From positions 372,001-436,000 of the forward strand of contig JAEBUN010000024.1 in NCBI GenBank assembly GCA_023014365.1: a DNA stretch of 64,000 bases, read 5' to 3'. A program made the translations under genes and the position numbers. The notes below the pieces were generated by a model. It worked only from the letters and a program-made list of their open reading frames with translations. It did not search any database and was not told where the DNA came from. Below are positions 11,832 to 22,572 of the stretch, piece by piece. Numbering within the stretch: position 1 is the stretch's first letter; the number at the start of each line of letters is the position of its first letter. The stretch is from Lepiota brunneoincarnata (taxonomy: Eukaryota; Basidiomycota; Agaricomycetes; Agaricales; Agaricaceae).

Positions 11832-14034
11832 TGGGGTAAGTGAGGTTGACGTGGTGGGGAACGAACCCTTACCGGAGAATCATACTGGCGCTCGATCCAC
11901 TCACAATCGAAGCGGTGAGCCCAGAATGGGCAGGCTGAAGCCGATGCAGCATGAGCACCACTGCAGTTCACACACACAGGGGCATGAGGGCAGGGGCAGT
12001 CAGCGGGGGTGGGGGCAATGGGCGGCCTATGGTTGGGCTGGCCCTTGCAGCATGAAGCAAATGCCTGATGGTTAGTTGGGGAATGCGGACCGCCGCAGTG
12101 CAAGCAGTGGATAGCCTCACATCGGCAGGCTAGAGAGGGGTGCCCCCACTTCCAGCAGCACTGGCAGAGGGGAACACCGGGGTTGGCCTTCACAGGGATT
12201 ATCCTGCATGGAGTGCCGTTGATAGTGATGATGCGTCGGGAGACCGTCTTTGCGTTAGAGCCCTGCTGAGAGTCCCAGATCTCAAAGAACATGGTGGCTG
12301 TGTCAGCAGCCCTCAAGTTCTTGATGATGCGAGGCCTGGTGGCCAGCATGAAATACTCAGACCATACAGAGCGCTGCATGGCCTCGACCACCCTGTCGGG
12401 CGTGAGCCAGGGCTGCCCACCCCGGAACATAGGCGCATCGAGGAGCTTAAGGTAGCTTTTCAACTGAGGAAGGTTCGCATCCACAACAGCCTGAGGCTAC
12501 TGCACGTGGACCATGTTCCTGATAATGCCAATGTCCAGTTCACTGGGCATGGCAGTGGTGTAGCAAGCTATGTGTGCATCCATCTGCTGGACCCGTTTGA
12601 TGCAAATGAGCGAGCTTGCAGAGGCCAGAGCGGCAGCAGCCACCCAATGAATCTCCGCACAGACAATAGGGCCCAGGTTGACTGGGAGACCACCCCCCAC
12701 AAGGGTGAGCATGACCTGCTTACATGAAGGTCCCGATGTAGTCATCTAAGGCTTGGGAGCCTTGGGTGGCTGCTGGGCGGCTGCTGCCTGCTAGTGAAAT
12801 GAGACCACCTTGTGAGAAGGCAGTCCTGGGAGAGCATACACCAGGTCGATGAGACCCAATGGGGAAGAGACAGCCGCAGCTGCATAGGAGTGGGGTGGGG
12901 AACAAGGCTTGGTAGCCAGGTTGACATGTGGTGGGGGGGGACCGGAGGGTGGCCTAGCAGCCAGCTGGGCCCTGTCTGCTGCTGACAGCAGGGGAACGAG
13001 GGTGGTGCATGCCACCCTGATGCAAGATGGCCACTGCCCTGCACCGGGGTCATGAGCCACTGGGACAGGATTGCCCAACCCTGTATGGGCCAGGTTCCTG
13101 AACAATTGCTGGGTAGGCGCCGGATGCGTGTACCCTGCAGGAAAATGCCCCAAGTCCTCTGCAGGTGGGGGAGGCAGGGGGAGGTTACCCTCCGCAGGGG
13201 GCGGCGAGAGCCACCAGCCTGCAAAGCGCTATCCACCTCCATAGGAGCCACAGAGGCCCTAGGAGAGGGGGCATGCATACTGCCCGCCACCCCAGCAGGG
13301 GCGGCAGCTGCAGCAGAGTCTGGCCATTTGCCCTTCCCTTGCGCAGGGGTGGGGGTGCTTGGCCTGGATGGACCATACACCTCAGAGGCCCACTCATGGA
13401 GCCTATGGGTGCGCTTGCCCTCTGTGAAGGGGATATCATCCCAGTCATGCTCCTCCACCTTGTGGAAGAGCCTGGCCAGGGAACAGGTGACCTCCATGCT
13501 GCTGCCCTCAGAAAGATGTGCCCTCTTGGCTCTCTCCAGCCAAAGGGCGACTGTGTCAAGTGCATCTGCCACAATCCCAGTCTCACCCTCTACATCCACA
13601 AGACTGCGGGAAAGAGCGAGAAAGGTGGGGACAAAGTTGGGATCCTCCTCCTCATCTGCGGCAAAGGCGGGGCTGGGGGACAGCTCAGGGCCAGGGGTGT
13701 CGATCACCATCCTGGCTGAACCGGAGACCAATTCAAGGTTGAGATCCTGCCTGAAAGAGGTGGAGGGCTTGGGCATGTGGGTGTGCTTGGGATGGGGGGT
13801 CACCAGAGTGTCATCCAGATAGACGACGGACTTGCGAGACCTCTTGGGGGCCTCAGCAGCTGGAGCAGGGACCACAGCCTGCGATGCAGAGCTGTAGCCG
13901 GGTTGGTAGGAGCCAGGGGGGACAGCCTGAGTGCAAGAAGGAGCTATGGCAAGGGGGTCCAGTGACGAAGGATCCAGTAGCAGAGGAGTCCCTGCCCCCT
14001 GAGAGGAGCGAGTAGGCCTAGGAGGCATGCGCAT
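11828..14034 (-). pseudogene. LINE-A ORF1 (gag-like, three CCHC-type knuckles)
   Basis: Met start at 14034. The first ~300 codons are Pro/Ser/Ala-rich. The reading frame then shifts near 13150, continuing through PHVNLATKP (12791-13153) and a short block at 12497-12745. A final 218-codon block (12484-11828) holds an RRM-like region (FFEIWDSQQG) and cysteine/histidine knuckles CQCCWKWGHPSLAC, CLHCGGPH...CC and CVNCSGAH...C. ORF1 proteins of this type bind element RNA and form the particle used in target-primed reverse transcription. The overall order matches LINE-B ORF1, so both families share ancestry. At least two frame breaks make this copy non-functional. It ends one codon from the ORF2 start, with a small overlap around 11831. 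Confidence 0.8.
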
Positions 14035-14140
14035 AGGACTTTAAGATTGTAGATCAGGACAATAGAGCTTGTTGCAGAGGATGATGTAGGGGAAGGCTGT
14101 GGCTGTGCAAGTGAGTTGTTGATGGTTGAAGTCCAAGAAG

Positions 14141-14599
14141 GGATGGGTGAATATGTTTCGCTCACCCTTGTATAGGGGCAGGAATTTTCTGCCCCTGCTG
14201 GACTCCCTTAGGAAGCCTCTTCAACCCTCGTATCTCTCCGGAGGTACCTGGCTCCAGGAAATTGGCCCTCAGATGTCTGTCGCTGGTACGGCACAGGCAG
14301 TCCGCACTATACTCAGTCATGCCCCTATAGGGGAGTACCACGCTAGATTCCATCCCCAGGAGGATCACTCCTGTCCTTGTGGGTTGTGGCTTGAAACCCG
14401 CACTCACATTCTCACCTCCTGTCCAGAGTATACGCAATGTGGCGGGTTACTCTGCGACCTCGATTTCAAGTCAGCGGGACTCTCTTCCCTACCTTTATTG
14501 GTAGTTATACCATGTATTAGTTGCCTTGTACATAGCTAGTGCATGTGGACTGCGTTCAAGCACCATGTTATAAATTGTTGATTTCAAAAAAAAAAAAAA
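14141..14599 (+). mobile_element. LINE-B fragment a: 5'-truncated 3' end with poly(A)
   Basis: It starts directly at the 5' end of LINE-A copy 1. It encodes the ORF2 C-terminus with the terminal zinc motif (HAPIGEYHARFHPQEDHSCP, then CGLWLETRTHILTSC). Compared with other copies, ~430 bp of ORF2 end and 3'UTR are deleted at ~14471. It ends with the family tail TTATAAATTGTTGATTTC plus poly(A) at 14586-14599. Confidence 0.8.
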
Positions 14600-14727
14600 C
14601 TCTGAAGGCATTCAGACTGATCATCCTTCTTAACACTTTCGGTAAACTTATTGAGAAAATGATCTCATGCTGCTTGCAGTTTGAGGCTGCCAAGTTTGGC
14701 ATGTTCCATCTGAACCAGTTTGGCAGT
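14600..14727 (+). mobile_element. LINE-A fragment (RT, ~125 bp)
   Basis: Sense-strand RT sequence equivalent to KAFRLIILLNTFGKLIEKMI of LINE-A. It is bounded on the left by the LINE-B poly(A) and on the right by a SINE, so it has neither element end. Confidence 0.75.
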
Positions 14728-15167
14728 GAGGGCCCCTCTAGCCCAGTGGTTTTGATTACTAAAGATGGGGAGAGGTGGCTGCACATGGCTGCCGGAAAGG
14801 TTGAGGGTTTGATTCCCTCTCATCCTCCATACCTGTGAAGTGGGGAAAGGTTGCGCAGTTGTCATCGGATACTACCATGTGCTCGGTTCTTTGGGTGGGT
14901 AAACTATCTCCAAGGAAATTCAGCAGTCTCCTTGATCTCAGTTCTCGATTTGGCAACTGGCAATCGCTAATCTGGGATAAATCTGGGGGAGAGATTGTTG
15001 GAGCCCAAAGTGGCGGAGCTGGATCAATCTCAATTGGACCAGATTGGCTGTGCCCAATAAGGGAGCAAAAGCACAGGGCACAGTAAGCAGGGGAATTCTA
15101 ACAAAAACAGATCAAACGTCCTGATAAGGGGCCAGGTAACCCCCTACATGGAAACACTTGGTCCAGG
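14728..15167 (+). mobile_element. tRNA-derived SINE, copy 1 (3'-truncated)
   Basis: It is homologous over ~430 bp to the complete SINE at 19656-20737. The A-box-like TAGCCCAGTGG is at 14739-14749 and the B box at 14806-14816 reads GGTTTGATTCC, a CpG-to-TpG change from the intact copy. It is cut at 15167 by the poly(T) of an inverted LINE-B. Confidence 0.75.
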
Positions 15168-15874
15168 TTTTTTTTTTTTTTTTGAAATCAACAATTTATA
15201 ATGTGGTGCTCAAACACAGTCCGTGTGCACTAGCTACATACAAGGCAACTAATACAGGGTATAACTACCACTAAAGGTAGGGAAGAGAGTCCCACTGACT
15301 TGAAAGGCTACACTCCATAAAGAAGTGCACATGGGTGAAGAGCTTGCTACTCTGACGAAAACCAGGGTGTGACAGACAAGGGGTGGATAGGGCCAATAGA
15401 TCCCCCCCCCAAAGGGGGTTAGGAGTTGATTCTCCATAAATCCCTACACCCCACAGACTAAGGCTCTAAGAGCTTCAGGTCTCCACCCTTATTGGGCGTT
15501 AGGAGTCAATTCTCCATAAATTGCTACACCCCACCCAAGGGTGGGAGACAAATAACCACCAGCTTCTTGAGGCCGAAGCCCACAAGGGGGGAATAACCCA
15601 AAGGCCCTCCCCAGTTATCCCACTCCCTTGGGAGGGTGGGATTGGAATGAAAATGCAGAGGGATTTTGCTCCAGAAAGCCCAGAAGGGCATTGAGGTTGC
15701 AGAGTAATCTGCCACGTTGCATGTACTTTGGACAGGAAGTGAGTATGTGAGTGTGGGTCTCAAGCCACATCCCACAAGGACAGGAGTGATCCTCCTGGGG
15801 GTGGAATCTAGCGTGGTACTCTCCTATAGGGGCATGACTGAGTATAGTGCAGGCTGCCTGCACTGTGCCAGCAA

Positions 15875-15879
<5 letters not shown>

Positions 15880-15911
<32 letters not shown>

Positions 15912-17389
15912 TCCAATTTATAACACAGGCGACATAGGGAGGCCACGTGCAGCTACTAACTACGGTACAACCTGAGCCGTAAGCTACAGGGTATCTGTAC
16001 ATACAACGCGTGACCACAGATGCAGGCATGTGTTTCCCCATGCCCAGGACGAAGCCGCCCTGAACGAATGGAGGCAGGAGGACGGCTGCTGCCCAGTGCG
16101 CAGCATGAGAACCAAAACGAGGCAAGGTCCCCCCCCTTATTGGGGGTTAGGAGTCAATTCCCACGTAAATCCCTACATGCCACCACCCTGGCCTGGACCC
16201 AACCAGGCGCCAGGCAGAGCTATTAGCTGATACCCCCCAGGGGGGCCTGGCCCTCTCAGCAAACACGAACGCGGTCGGCAATGCCTCAAGGAAAGCAATG
16301 AGGGCCTCAACCATAGCTGGGACCCCTGCCATGGAGTGCCTAGGGCAGCTTTGGAACACATGCTCACAAGTTTCCTCCCAAAGCCTGCAGCGACAGGAGT
16401 AATCCTCCTGTGGGAAAAAGCACCTCCAATAGCTCCCTATCGGCATGTGGTTAAGAATAGCACATGTCATCTGGGCCATCACTGACACCGAGTGAGTGTG
16501 TGGGATCCAGGCCCCACCGTGGAGATACATGGGCTGCAGGGGGCAGTTGTCATCCCTGGCAAGCTGGAGGAAACTGTGCCCATGGTAGTCAGGATCCTGG
16601 AACAAGTCAATCCAGTGGTCCTGACACAAACGTACTTCCTCCTTACAGAGGTAGTCAAGCAAGGCCTGGGGACAAGCCCCTACCCCAACAGGAGGCAATG
16701 ACCAAGCAAAGTCGTGCACCTGAGTGTGGAAAGGCCACTTTGCACACAAAGGGACTTCCCAGAAGTGAACTGAGCGGGCCGGACCCCTGGCAAACCACTT
16801 GGTGAGAAGGCGGCAGACCACCAAGGAATGACCCTGGGCAGAGTGCACCAACAGGTCCACCGCCTGCCTGGCTGAAGCCAGCGAGTCAGTGAACAGGACA
16901 AGACTAGCAGCGCCCTCAACAGTAACTGCCTTGGACACTGCCAGCCAGATGGCAAAGAGTTTGGCCTCAGGAGCCATAACCTTCCCCCCCAGAAGCTGGA
17001 CCGCATGGATGCAGTCCAGTCCCTGGAAAATCTGGGCAGCCAAAACCACCTGGTGGACCTGGCGGGGTGGCAGACTTGCATTCATTACCACCACCAGAAC
17101 CCCTGGACCAGCCTGTGCCTGGGCGAGAACCCAGTTGAGAGCTGCGACATGAGCCACAAGGGCATCTTCCGCCCCCTGGTCGTATGAATGGAAGTGGACC
17201 CTCCCCAGGTACACATCCAAGAGATAATACCCCGGCCAAGCCTCTGGTGCAACAGCGTCAAAAGGCCTGGCAAGGGCAGCAAGACACTGGTTAGCATCGA
17301 CAACAGGCCCTTTCACCTTGATCAACTTGCAGGGAGGGAGCCTGGCTATGGACTGGATGTGAGACTGGAGGTCACCACTGTAGCCCCCC
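15880..17389 (-). mobile_element. LINE-A copy 2: 5'-truncated, complete 3' end
   Basis: Poly(T) at 15880-15906, 3'UTR to ~16146, then the ORF2 C-terminal part. It is flanked by AGCAACAGAC on both sides (11 bp if the preceding C is counted), which is direct evidence of target-primed insertion into LINE-B. The sense 3' end has the hairpin TAAAT-TGGAG-ATTTA (15920-15906) immediately before poly(A). This copy supplies the 3' end missing from copy 1. Confidence 0.9.
16147..17389 (-). pseudogene. LINE-A ORF2 C-terminal half: RNase H and terminal zinc motif
   Basis: An open frame covers the RNase H domain and the C-terminus. RNase H motifs read VVMNASLPP (first acidic residue replaced by Asn), PEAKLFAIWLAVS (Glu replaced by Lys) and VLFTDSLASARQAV (Asp kept). 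The end holds the LINE-type CCHC module: LNHMPIGSYWRCFFPQEDYS, CRCRLWEETCEHVFQSCPRH. The frame stays open for over 400 codons even though two catalytic residues are changed, so decay here is by transitions rather than indels. The part upstream of RNase H was never copied (5' truncation). Confidence 0.85.
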
Positions 17390-17485
17390 AGCAACAGACA
17401 TCCAAGAGCTGATTTCTCAGAGCCAGGTACCTCCAGAGAGATATGAGGGTTGCAATCACTTCTTGATCTGGTACTACTACCAGCA

Positions 17486-19106
17486 ATGTGCACAGCCACA
17501 CCCACCTCGATGCTTTATCTCTCGTCCTACGCACCTCTGCTGTTGGATCCATCCAGTAGTACTTGCAACCAAATATGTCCTCCTCGGCCTCACAACAGGC
17601 AGCATGAGGAGGGGTGGATCGTGGTGGATCCCGCAGTTCAGGCCATGGCCCCCCCCCCTACCCCCTCCACCAACCCTTTGAACATCCTGTCCCCCGGCTC
17701 CCCTAGGAGCCCTCTTCAAGAGCCTGCTGGCTGCTATGGTACAGTGGCAAGCATGCATGCTGCAGTTTCCCCACCTCATGGGATGGCCATCAACCTGGTG
17801 GAGACACTGTGGCAGGCTCATCCTGTCTCCTACCTCTCTACATACTCTAACAAGTCTCAGTTGTCTTCCAAGCAGCTGCACCATCCCTCGGACAAGGGGG
17901 GGAGACCCCTCGTTGCCCCCCCTGCAATTTCCCCCCTGCGGATTGACTTGGATGCCAACCTGGACAGCGACAGTCAGGCAGATCACCTGCAGGCAATAGC
18001 GGAGTCGTTCAAACTCACCACAGAGTACTTTGTCAAGCACACCAAGGTACTGATGGTGGGCCCCTCATGGGAGAGGGCCTGGCTTGCTTTTGAGGATTTC
18101 CTGCAGTGCACTGGGTGTAGTGGGTTCCTGGATTACAGCCTGAAGTGCAATGGGGGTGGTGAACCAACCCTCTGTCAGGCCATTATCGATGGGATGTGCC
18201 CCTTTGAGAGGGACATTCTGGATGGGATGTGCCCCTTTGAGAGGGACATCCTGGACATCCCTGAGGTAGTTGGAGGTCCTGGCCGGGTTAAACCTGCTGA
18301 GGCTACCCCACCCTCCTAACTAGCCATAGTGTTGGCCCCTATGGACATGGCCTATCCCTTGTGGCTGACCCGGTCACGTCTACTGTAGATCTCAACGTGA
18401 TCCAGGACTGGGCCTCCCGGTTCTTCCCAGCAGGATCGAAGCCTACAGTGATGGTCCCCTCCTCCAAGTCCTTTATGAAAGTGTCAGATGTCCCCTTCTT
18501 TGCCCCTGATGGGTCCTGGATTACCAGTCAGTGGATCAAAAACATCATGTGGCAGTCGTTGTATTGAGGCTTTCAAAACCTCCAGGGCCCACCCCGGGTC
18601 AGGAGGAACTCCAACAAATCAGACACTGCAACTGTCTGGTTCAAGATCTGGGACTCGCAGACTGGGTCCTCCTCCAAGTCAATGATCAGAAGGTCATTGG
18701 CCATTGGGCCCTGTGCTTGCCCTATAAGTGCAGCCTCCCAGCGGGTTGGAACATCTCTCTGCTGCTGTTGCTGGTAGTGGGGGCACCCAACTAACATTTG
18801 CAGGGCTCAATTCCTGACCTGCCCCATATGCTCCAAGCTCCATAGCGAGGAGAACCATAGGTTGATGGTAGGGTGCTGTAAGGCCTGCCCCAATGCAAAC
18901 CCACCAGTTGCCAGCACTGCTGAGAGCACTCCATGCCCTCACCAGCCCCATTGTAGGAACTGTGGTGGTCCCCATGCTGCCCATGACAAGAAATGCCCAT
19001 TCGGGCGCAAACATTTTGAAGACGGTTGGGCCAAGAAATGATATCAGGAGGTATGTGGTTCCCCCACTGCCCCTAGGGTCCCGCTAACTCAATCTAGGAG
19101 TAATGC
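17486..19106 (+). pseudogene. LINE-B ORF1 (gag-like), copy c
   Basis: The N-terminal ~280 codons are open (Pro/Ser-rich, then SQADHLQAIAESFKLTTEYF and LMVGPSWERAWLAFEDFLQ). A 33 bp tandem duplication encodes GMCPFERDILD twice (18190-18256). A stop at ~18317 and a deletion remove the middle. The C-terminal part resumes at 18361 with DLNVIQDWASRFFPAGSKP and KVSDVPFFAPDGSWITSQWI. The knuckles follow, for example CPICSKLHSEENHRLMVGCC and CRNCGGPHAAHDKKCPF. Stops at ~18565, ~18775 and ~19039 disable it. It ends overlapping the ORF2 start (19103). Role by family: RNA-binding nucleocapsid-like protein for LINE mobilisation. Confidence 0.8.
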
Positions 19107-19666
19107 CTAGGTTCCAGAACAAGTTACACATATGGTCTCAGAATGTAAATCATAATTACATTTTGTTGGACAATTATCTCAAGTTGTATAAAAATGACTT
19201 TGATGTCTTGTTTGTGCAAGCACCCCCTTGGCGAAACCTCCGTAAGGCTCCCTCTACTGTTTGTAAGGATGGTGAGGGTGTTGTAGGTGCTCCACTCCAT
19301 CCGGAGTGGACTTGCATTTGGAGTCCTCAGCCAAGTGATTCATCCCTGCGGGTGCTGGCTTATGTCCACTTGAGGCTGAAGTTGTTGTGGCCGTCCCTTT
19401 GCAGGGACTTGGTTGACCACTGAGACATTATGGTTGTGTCCATGTGGCAAGGGGGACACACCTATAACCTTATGAACATCTACTCCAATGACTGACACAC
19501 TGCCATTTTGGCCCTTAGGGGGCTAATGGACTCCCTGCCTACCATGACATACATGGCGGACAACTTCAACTGCCACTCAGAGTGGTGGGATCCTAATCAG
19601 GTCTCACATCTGGGGATCGCCCAGTCTCTTCTAGAGGTTGGGATGGATCTGGGACAGGGGCCCCCC

Positions 19667-19744
19667 TAGCCCAGTGGTTTCAATCACTAAAGATGGGGAG
19701 AGGTGGCTGTGCATGGCTGCCGGAAAGGTTGGGGGTTCGATTCC
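19667..19744 (+). promoter_or_regulatory. Internal pol III promoter (A and B boxes) of the SINE
   Basis: TAGCCCAGTGG fits the A-box consensus TRGYNNANNNG, and GGTTCGATTCC matches the B-box consensus GGTTCGANTCC exactly. No complete tRNA cloverleaf was recognised, so this is a SINE head, not a tRNA gene. Confidence 0.8.
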
Positions 19745-20703
19745 CTCTCATCCTCCATACCTGTGAAGTGGAGAGAGGTTGCGTGGTTGTCATCAGATAC
19801 TACCATGTGCTCAGTTCTTCAGGTGGGTAAACTATCTCCAAGGAAATTCAATGGTCTCCTTGATCTCAGTTCTCGATTTGGCAACTGGCAATTGCTGATC
19901 TGGGGTAAATCTGGGGGAGAGATTGTTGGAGCCCAAAGTGGCAGATCTGGATCAATCTGGATCAGACTGGATCGGCTGTGCCCAATAAGGGAGCGAAAGC
20001 ACAGGGTACGGTAAGCAGGGAAAGATAACAAAAACAGGTCGAATGTCCCAATTGGGGCCAGGCAACCCCCCACATTGGGAAAGCCCAGTCCAGCATGCTG
20101 CTGGCATACCCTGGGTGAGTACCAGTCATTAGTCCATGGTAGTAGGTTCCTGGGTCCATGGCAAAGGGTGGGGACACTGGGTTTTCTGTGGTGATCCACA
20201 GCTTCCCTTAGGGGTTGCTGATTGGGGGAGGTCCGCCATCCACACTGCAGACTCCTGGGTGGGACTGCATCTGGGCATGCTCTGGGTTTGATCCCCAAAT
20301 GGGTGTTCCACATGACGGTGTGTGGCACAGGCTTGGGGCTGAAACAACTCCATGCTAGGGGTCTCTAGACCCCTGGAGGTGCAATGTGGTTGGCTGTGGG
20401 CAAGGCAGAGACCTGGGACAGGTGGGGATCTGTGCCAGTTGGCACCAGCAAACCACCTGCCCAGGGATGGGAACCCCAGTAGCCAGGGCTCTATACAAAC
20501 TCCCTGGTGAAGCGTGGGCCGTAGCAGGCCGGGACAGTCTCCTGCAATCTGGCTAGAGGGCACTAAATCCTCTGTCGGTTCTCCTGGCTGACTAAGTCAG
20601 GTTAGAGTCTAAGTTGATTCTGGGGTCCAGTACATTATCCAGTGCTTGCCTCACAAGAGCGCAAAGCAATAGGGTCCTCCTTCATGGGAGAGCCCTATAT
20701 CTT

Positions 20704-20720
20704 GTAAATTGGAGATTTAC
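20704..20720 (+). promoter_or_regulatory. SINE 3' hairpin shared with LINE-A
   Basis: A 6 bp perfect stem GTAAAT/ATTTAC with loop TGGAG lies immediately before poly(A). LINE-A has the same loop with a 5 bp stem (15906-15920). LINE-B has AAAT-TGTTG-ATTT (32236-32248). This is the likely reverse-transcriptase recognition element. Confidence 0.7.
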
Positions 20721-21921
20721 AAAAAAAAAAAAAAAGAGGATGGATCTGGGACTTGATTTGGTGTTACCAGCAGTACTGGGCCCAACTCACTTCCTGCATG
20801 ATGTGAATCTGTCACCATTGGTGATTGATCTTGTCTTCCTCCCAATGGCTCGAGATCCGGATCTCAGGCCCTTGATTCACACTCCTCTAACTCTGGTTCT
20901 TCCAGTCACTTGCTTTATAACCAGTGTGATCCATCAAGTTCTGAAGCCCAATAGCAATGAGGAGTCGAAGTTCATGGTGCAGATATATGAAGGGCTGGCC
21001 GCTTTGCGGTTGCCCTTGGACACCCCTGCAGAAGTGGAGTCCATGGCTTCGGCTGTGGTGTGCATCATCTCCCAGGCTTGGAATGCCTTCTCTGAGGAGA
21101 TGTTTCATCCCAACCAGGTAGGCAGCATTTGCCAGAAGTCCATGGAGGGCACCGGGTTGATCCTCACCCACCTCATTCATGTGGGGTGGGCTAGGGGCCT
21201 ACGGACGAGTGTTATCACTTTTGACATCACCCAGCTCTTCCCTTCGCTGAATCATGATATGATTCTAGCGGTGCTATCATGGTCAGGGTTTGTACCAGAG
21301 CTGTTGCGATTCTTCGGCTCCTACTTGGTCAGGAGGTCTACCACTTACCTGTGGAACTCCTTCAGGTCAGACCCCAGGCAGGCTGATGTGGGTGTGGGGC
21401 AGGGTTCTGCTCTGTCGCCAGTCCTATCAGTCTTGTATCTAGCCTCCCTAGTATATCTTTATTACCAGAGGACCCCTGGCCTTGGTGTCAACATGCTTTC
21501 ATATGTCGATGACGGGACCCTTATAGTCCAATCCAAGACCTGGGAGGACAACAGCATGTCTGCCCTGCAGGTGGCTTACTGCTGCATGCATGGGCTCTTT
21601 GACTCTTTTGGCCTCACACTTGAGCATACCAAGTCTGAGGTCTTCCACTTCTCTCGTAGCCCGAGGGCTGCCAACCCACCCATTGACCTGGGCTTCCATC
21701 CGTATACAGGGGATACCCCCTTGAGGCCCAAGCCATTTTGGCAATACTTGGGCTTCTATTTCAATTGCGCTCAACCCTTTCACAAGCATGTACACTACTA
21801 TTCTACCAAGGCATTCTCCACGGTTGGTGCAATGGGGATGCTTGGTAATTCAACCCAGGGGTTGCTTCCCAACCAGAAGTGCCTCCTCTACCAGTCATGC
21901 GTGGTTCCTATTGCCACATAT

Positions 21922-22572
21922 TGTTAGAGCCGGTGCGGGTCGGGACCGAAGCGGAGGGTCGGGGTGGTATCCTTGGTATAAGGTAACCGGGGGACAGGGC
22001 GAAGTCAGTACGTAGACTTCGGGACCGAGGCGGAGTACGTCGGGCGGGGGGTTGGACTTGCGGCCTCAGCTTATGTGCTGTGCCCTCCTACTGTCCTAGT
22101 CCGTATTTCAGGAAGTCGGAGCCGAAGCGGAGCGAGGCAGAAGAGAGGAGAGGATATGGAACAGGGAGCTGGTCCGCTGCTCGATTCGATTATCAGACTG
22201 AGGAGTACAAGCCAAGTACCTACGGTATATATACTACTGGCCTTACGAACTATGACTCGTACTGACTACGTGCGGAGTGAAGCGGAGACCCATATGGTTA
22301 CAAACGGATTACAAACGAAATGGAGACCGGTACGGGTATGGAGACTGGTAACGTATCTTGACTACGGACGGGAAATGGAGACGGGGAAATAGAGACAGCG
22401 AGGTTCAGGTGACCACGGCACGTGTGGAGGTGGTCGCGTGATCGGGGCAGTGGGTTGCGGTCGGAGTGAGTCGGGGCCGAGTCGGAGGGCAGAGGGTTGT
22501 TGTGTGGAACACACGTGGAGTCGAGAAGCCGAAGTTTAAGTGATTAGACTTATAGTTGGCATGGATATGACA
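21922..22572 (-). mobile_element. Solo LTR of the Gypsy-1 family (651 bp), TSD CATAT
   Basis: TG...CA ends (plus strand TGTTAGAGCC to GGATATGACA). CATAT is duplicated at 21917-21921 and 22573-22577, and removing the LTR restores LINE-B RT codons ATYGF. CpG content is much higher than in the LTRs of the complete Gypsy-1. It contains three everted CCG-N3-CGG sites at 21946-21954, 22025-22033 and 22122-22130. Confidence 0.95.

Larger units (their letters stand above)
8570..14140 (-). mobile_element. LINE-A copy 1: 5'-complete, 3'-truncated Tad-like LINE
   Basis: The 5' end is at 14140 (sense CTTCTTGGACTTCAACC). It is followed by ORF1 (14034-11828), ORF2 endonuclease, RT and part of RNase H. Homology to LINE-A copy 2 stops near 8575, inside RNase H, so the C-terminal zinc motif, 3'UTR and poly(A) are missing. 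Loss of the 3' end is opposite to normal LINE 5' truncation and points to a later deletion or rearrangement joining it to the tnp2 gene. Joined with copy 2, a complete LINE-A would be about 6.5 kb. Confidence 0.85.
15168..17452 (-). mobile_element. LINE-B fragment b (5'-truncated), split by LINE-A copy 2
   Basis: Poly(T) at 15168-15183 is followed by the complement of the LINE-B tail, 3'UTR and ORF2 C-terminus to 15879. The same element resumes at 17390 and ends at ~17452. Lines 15870-15879 and 17390-17399 repeat AGCAACAGAC, the target duplication of the inserted LINE-A. Confidence 0.8.
19656..20737 (+). mobile_element. Complete tRNA-headed SINE (1.08 kb) with LINE-A-type tail
   Basis: It is bounded by a 15 bp duplication GGATGGATCTGGGAC (19641-19655 and 20738-20752) of LINE-B sequence. 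The head has a pol III A-box-like TAGCCCAGTGG (19667-19677) and a perfect B box GGTTCGATTCC (19734-19744). The 67 bp between box starts suits a long-variable-arm tRNA ancestor (Ser/Leu-like, inference). The body has no coding capacity. The 3' end is GTAAATTGGAGATTTAC (20704-20720) plus poly(A), matching the LINE-A 3' hairpin. At 1.08 kb it is long for a SINE; a composite origin is possible, since a second B-box-like GGGTTTGATCCCC lies near 20286. Confidence 0.85.

Noticed and set aside
15168..15183. Poly(T) runs as transcription terminators
   Set aside because: Each run adjoins the complement of a LINE tail, so they are poly(A) tails of minus-strand copies.
19667..19744. Possible functional tRNA gene
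   Set aside because: A and B boxes are present but no acceptor or anticodon stems are recognisable. The unit lies in a repeat with poly(A) and a target duplication, so it is a SINE head.
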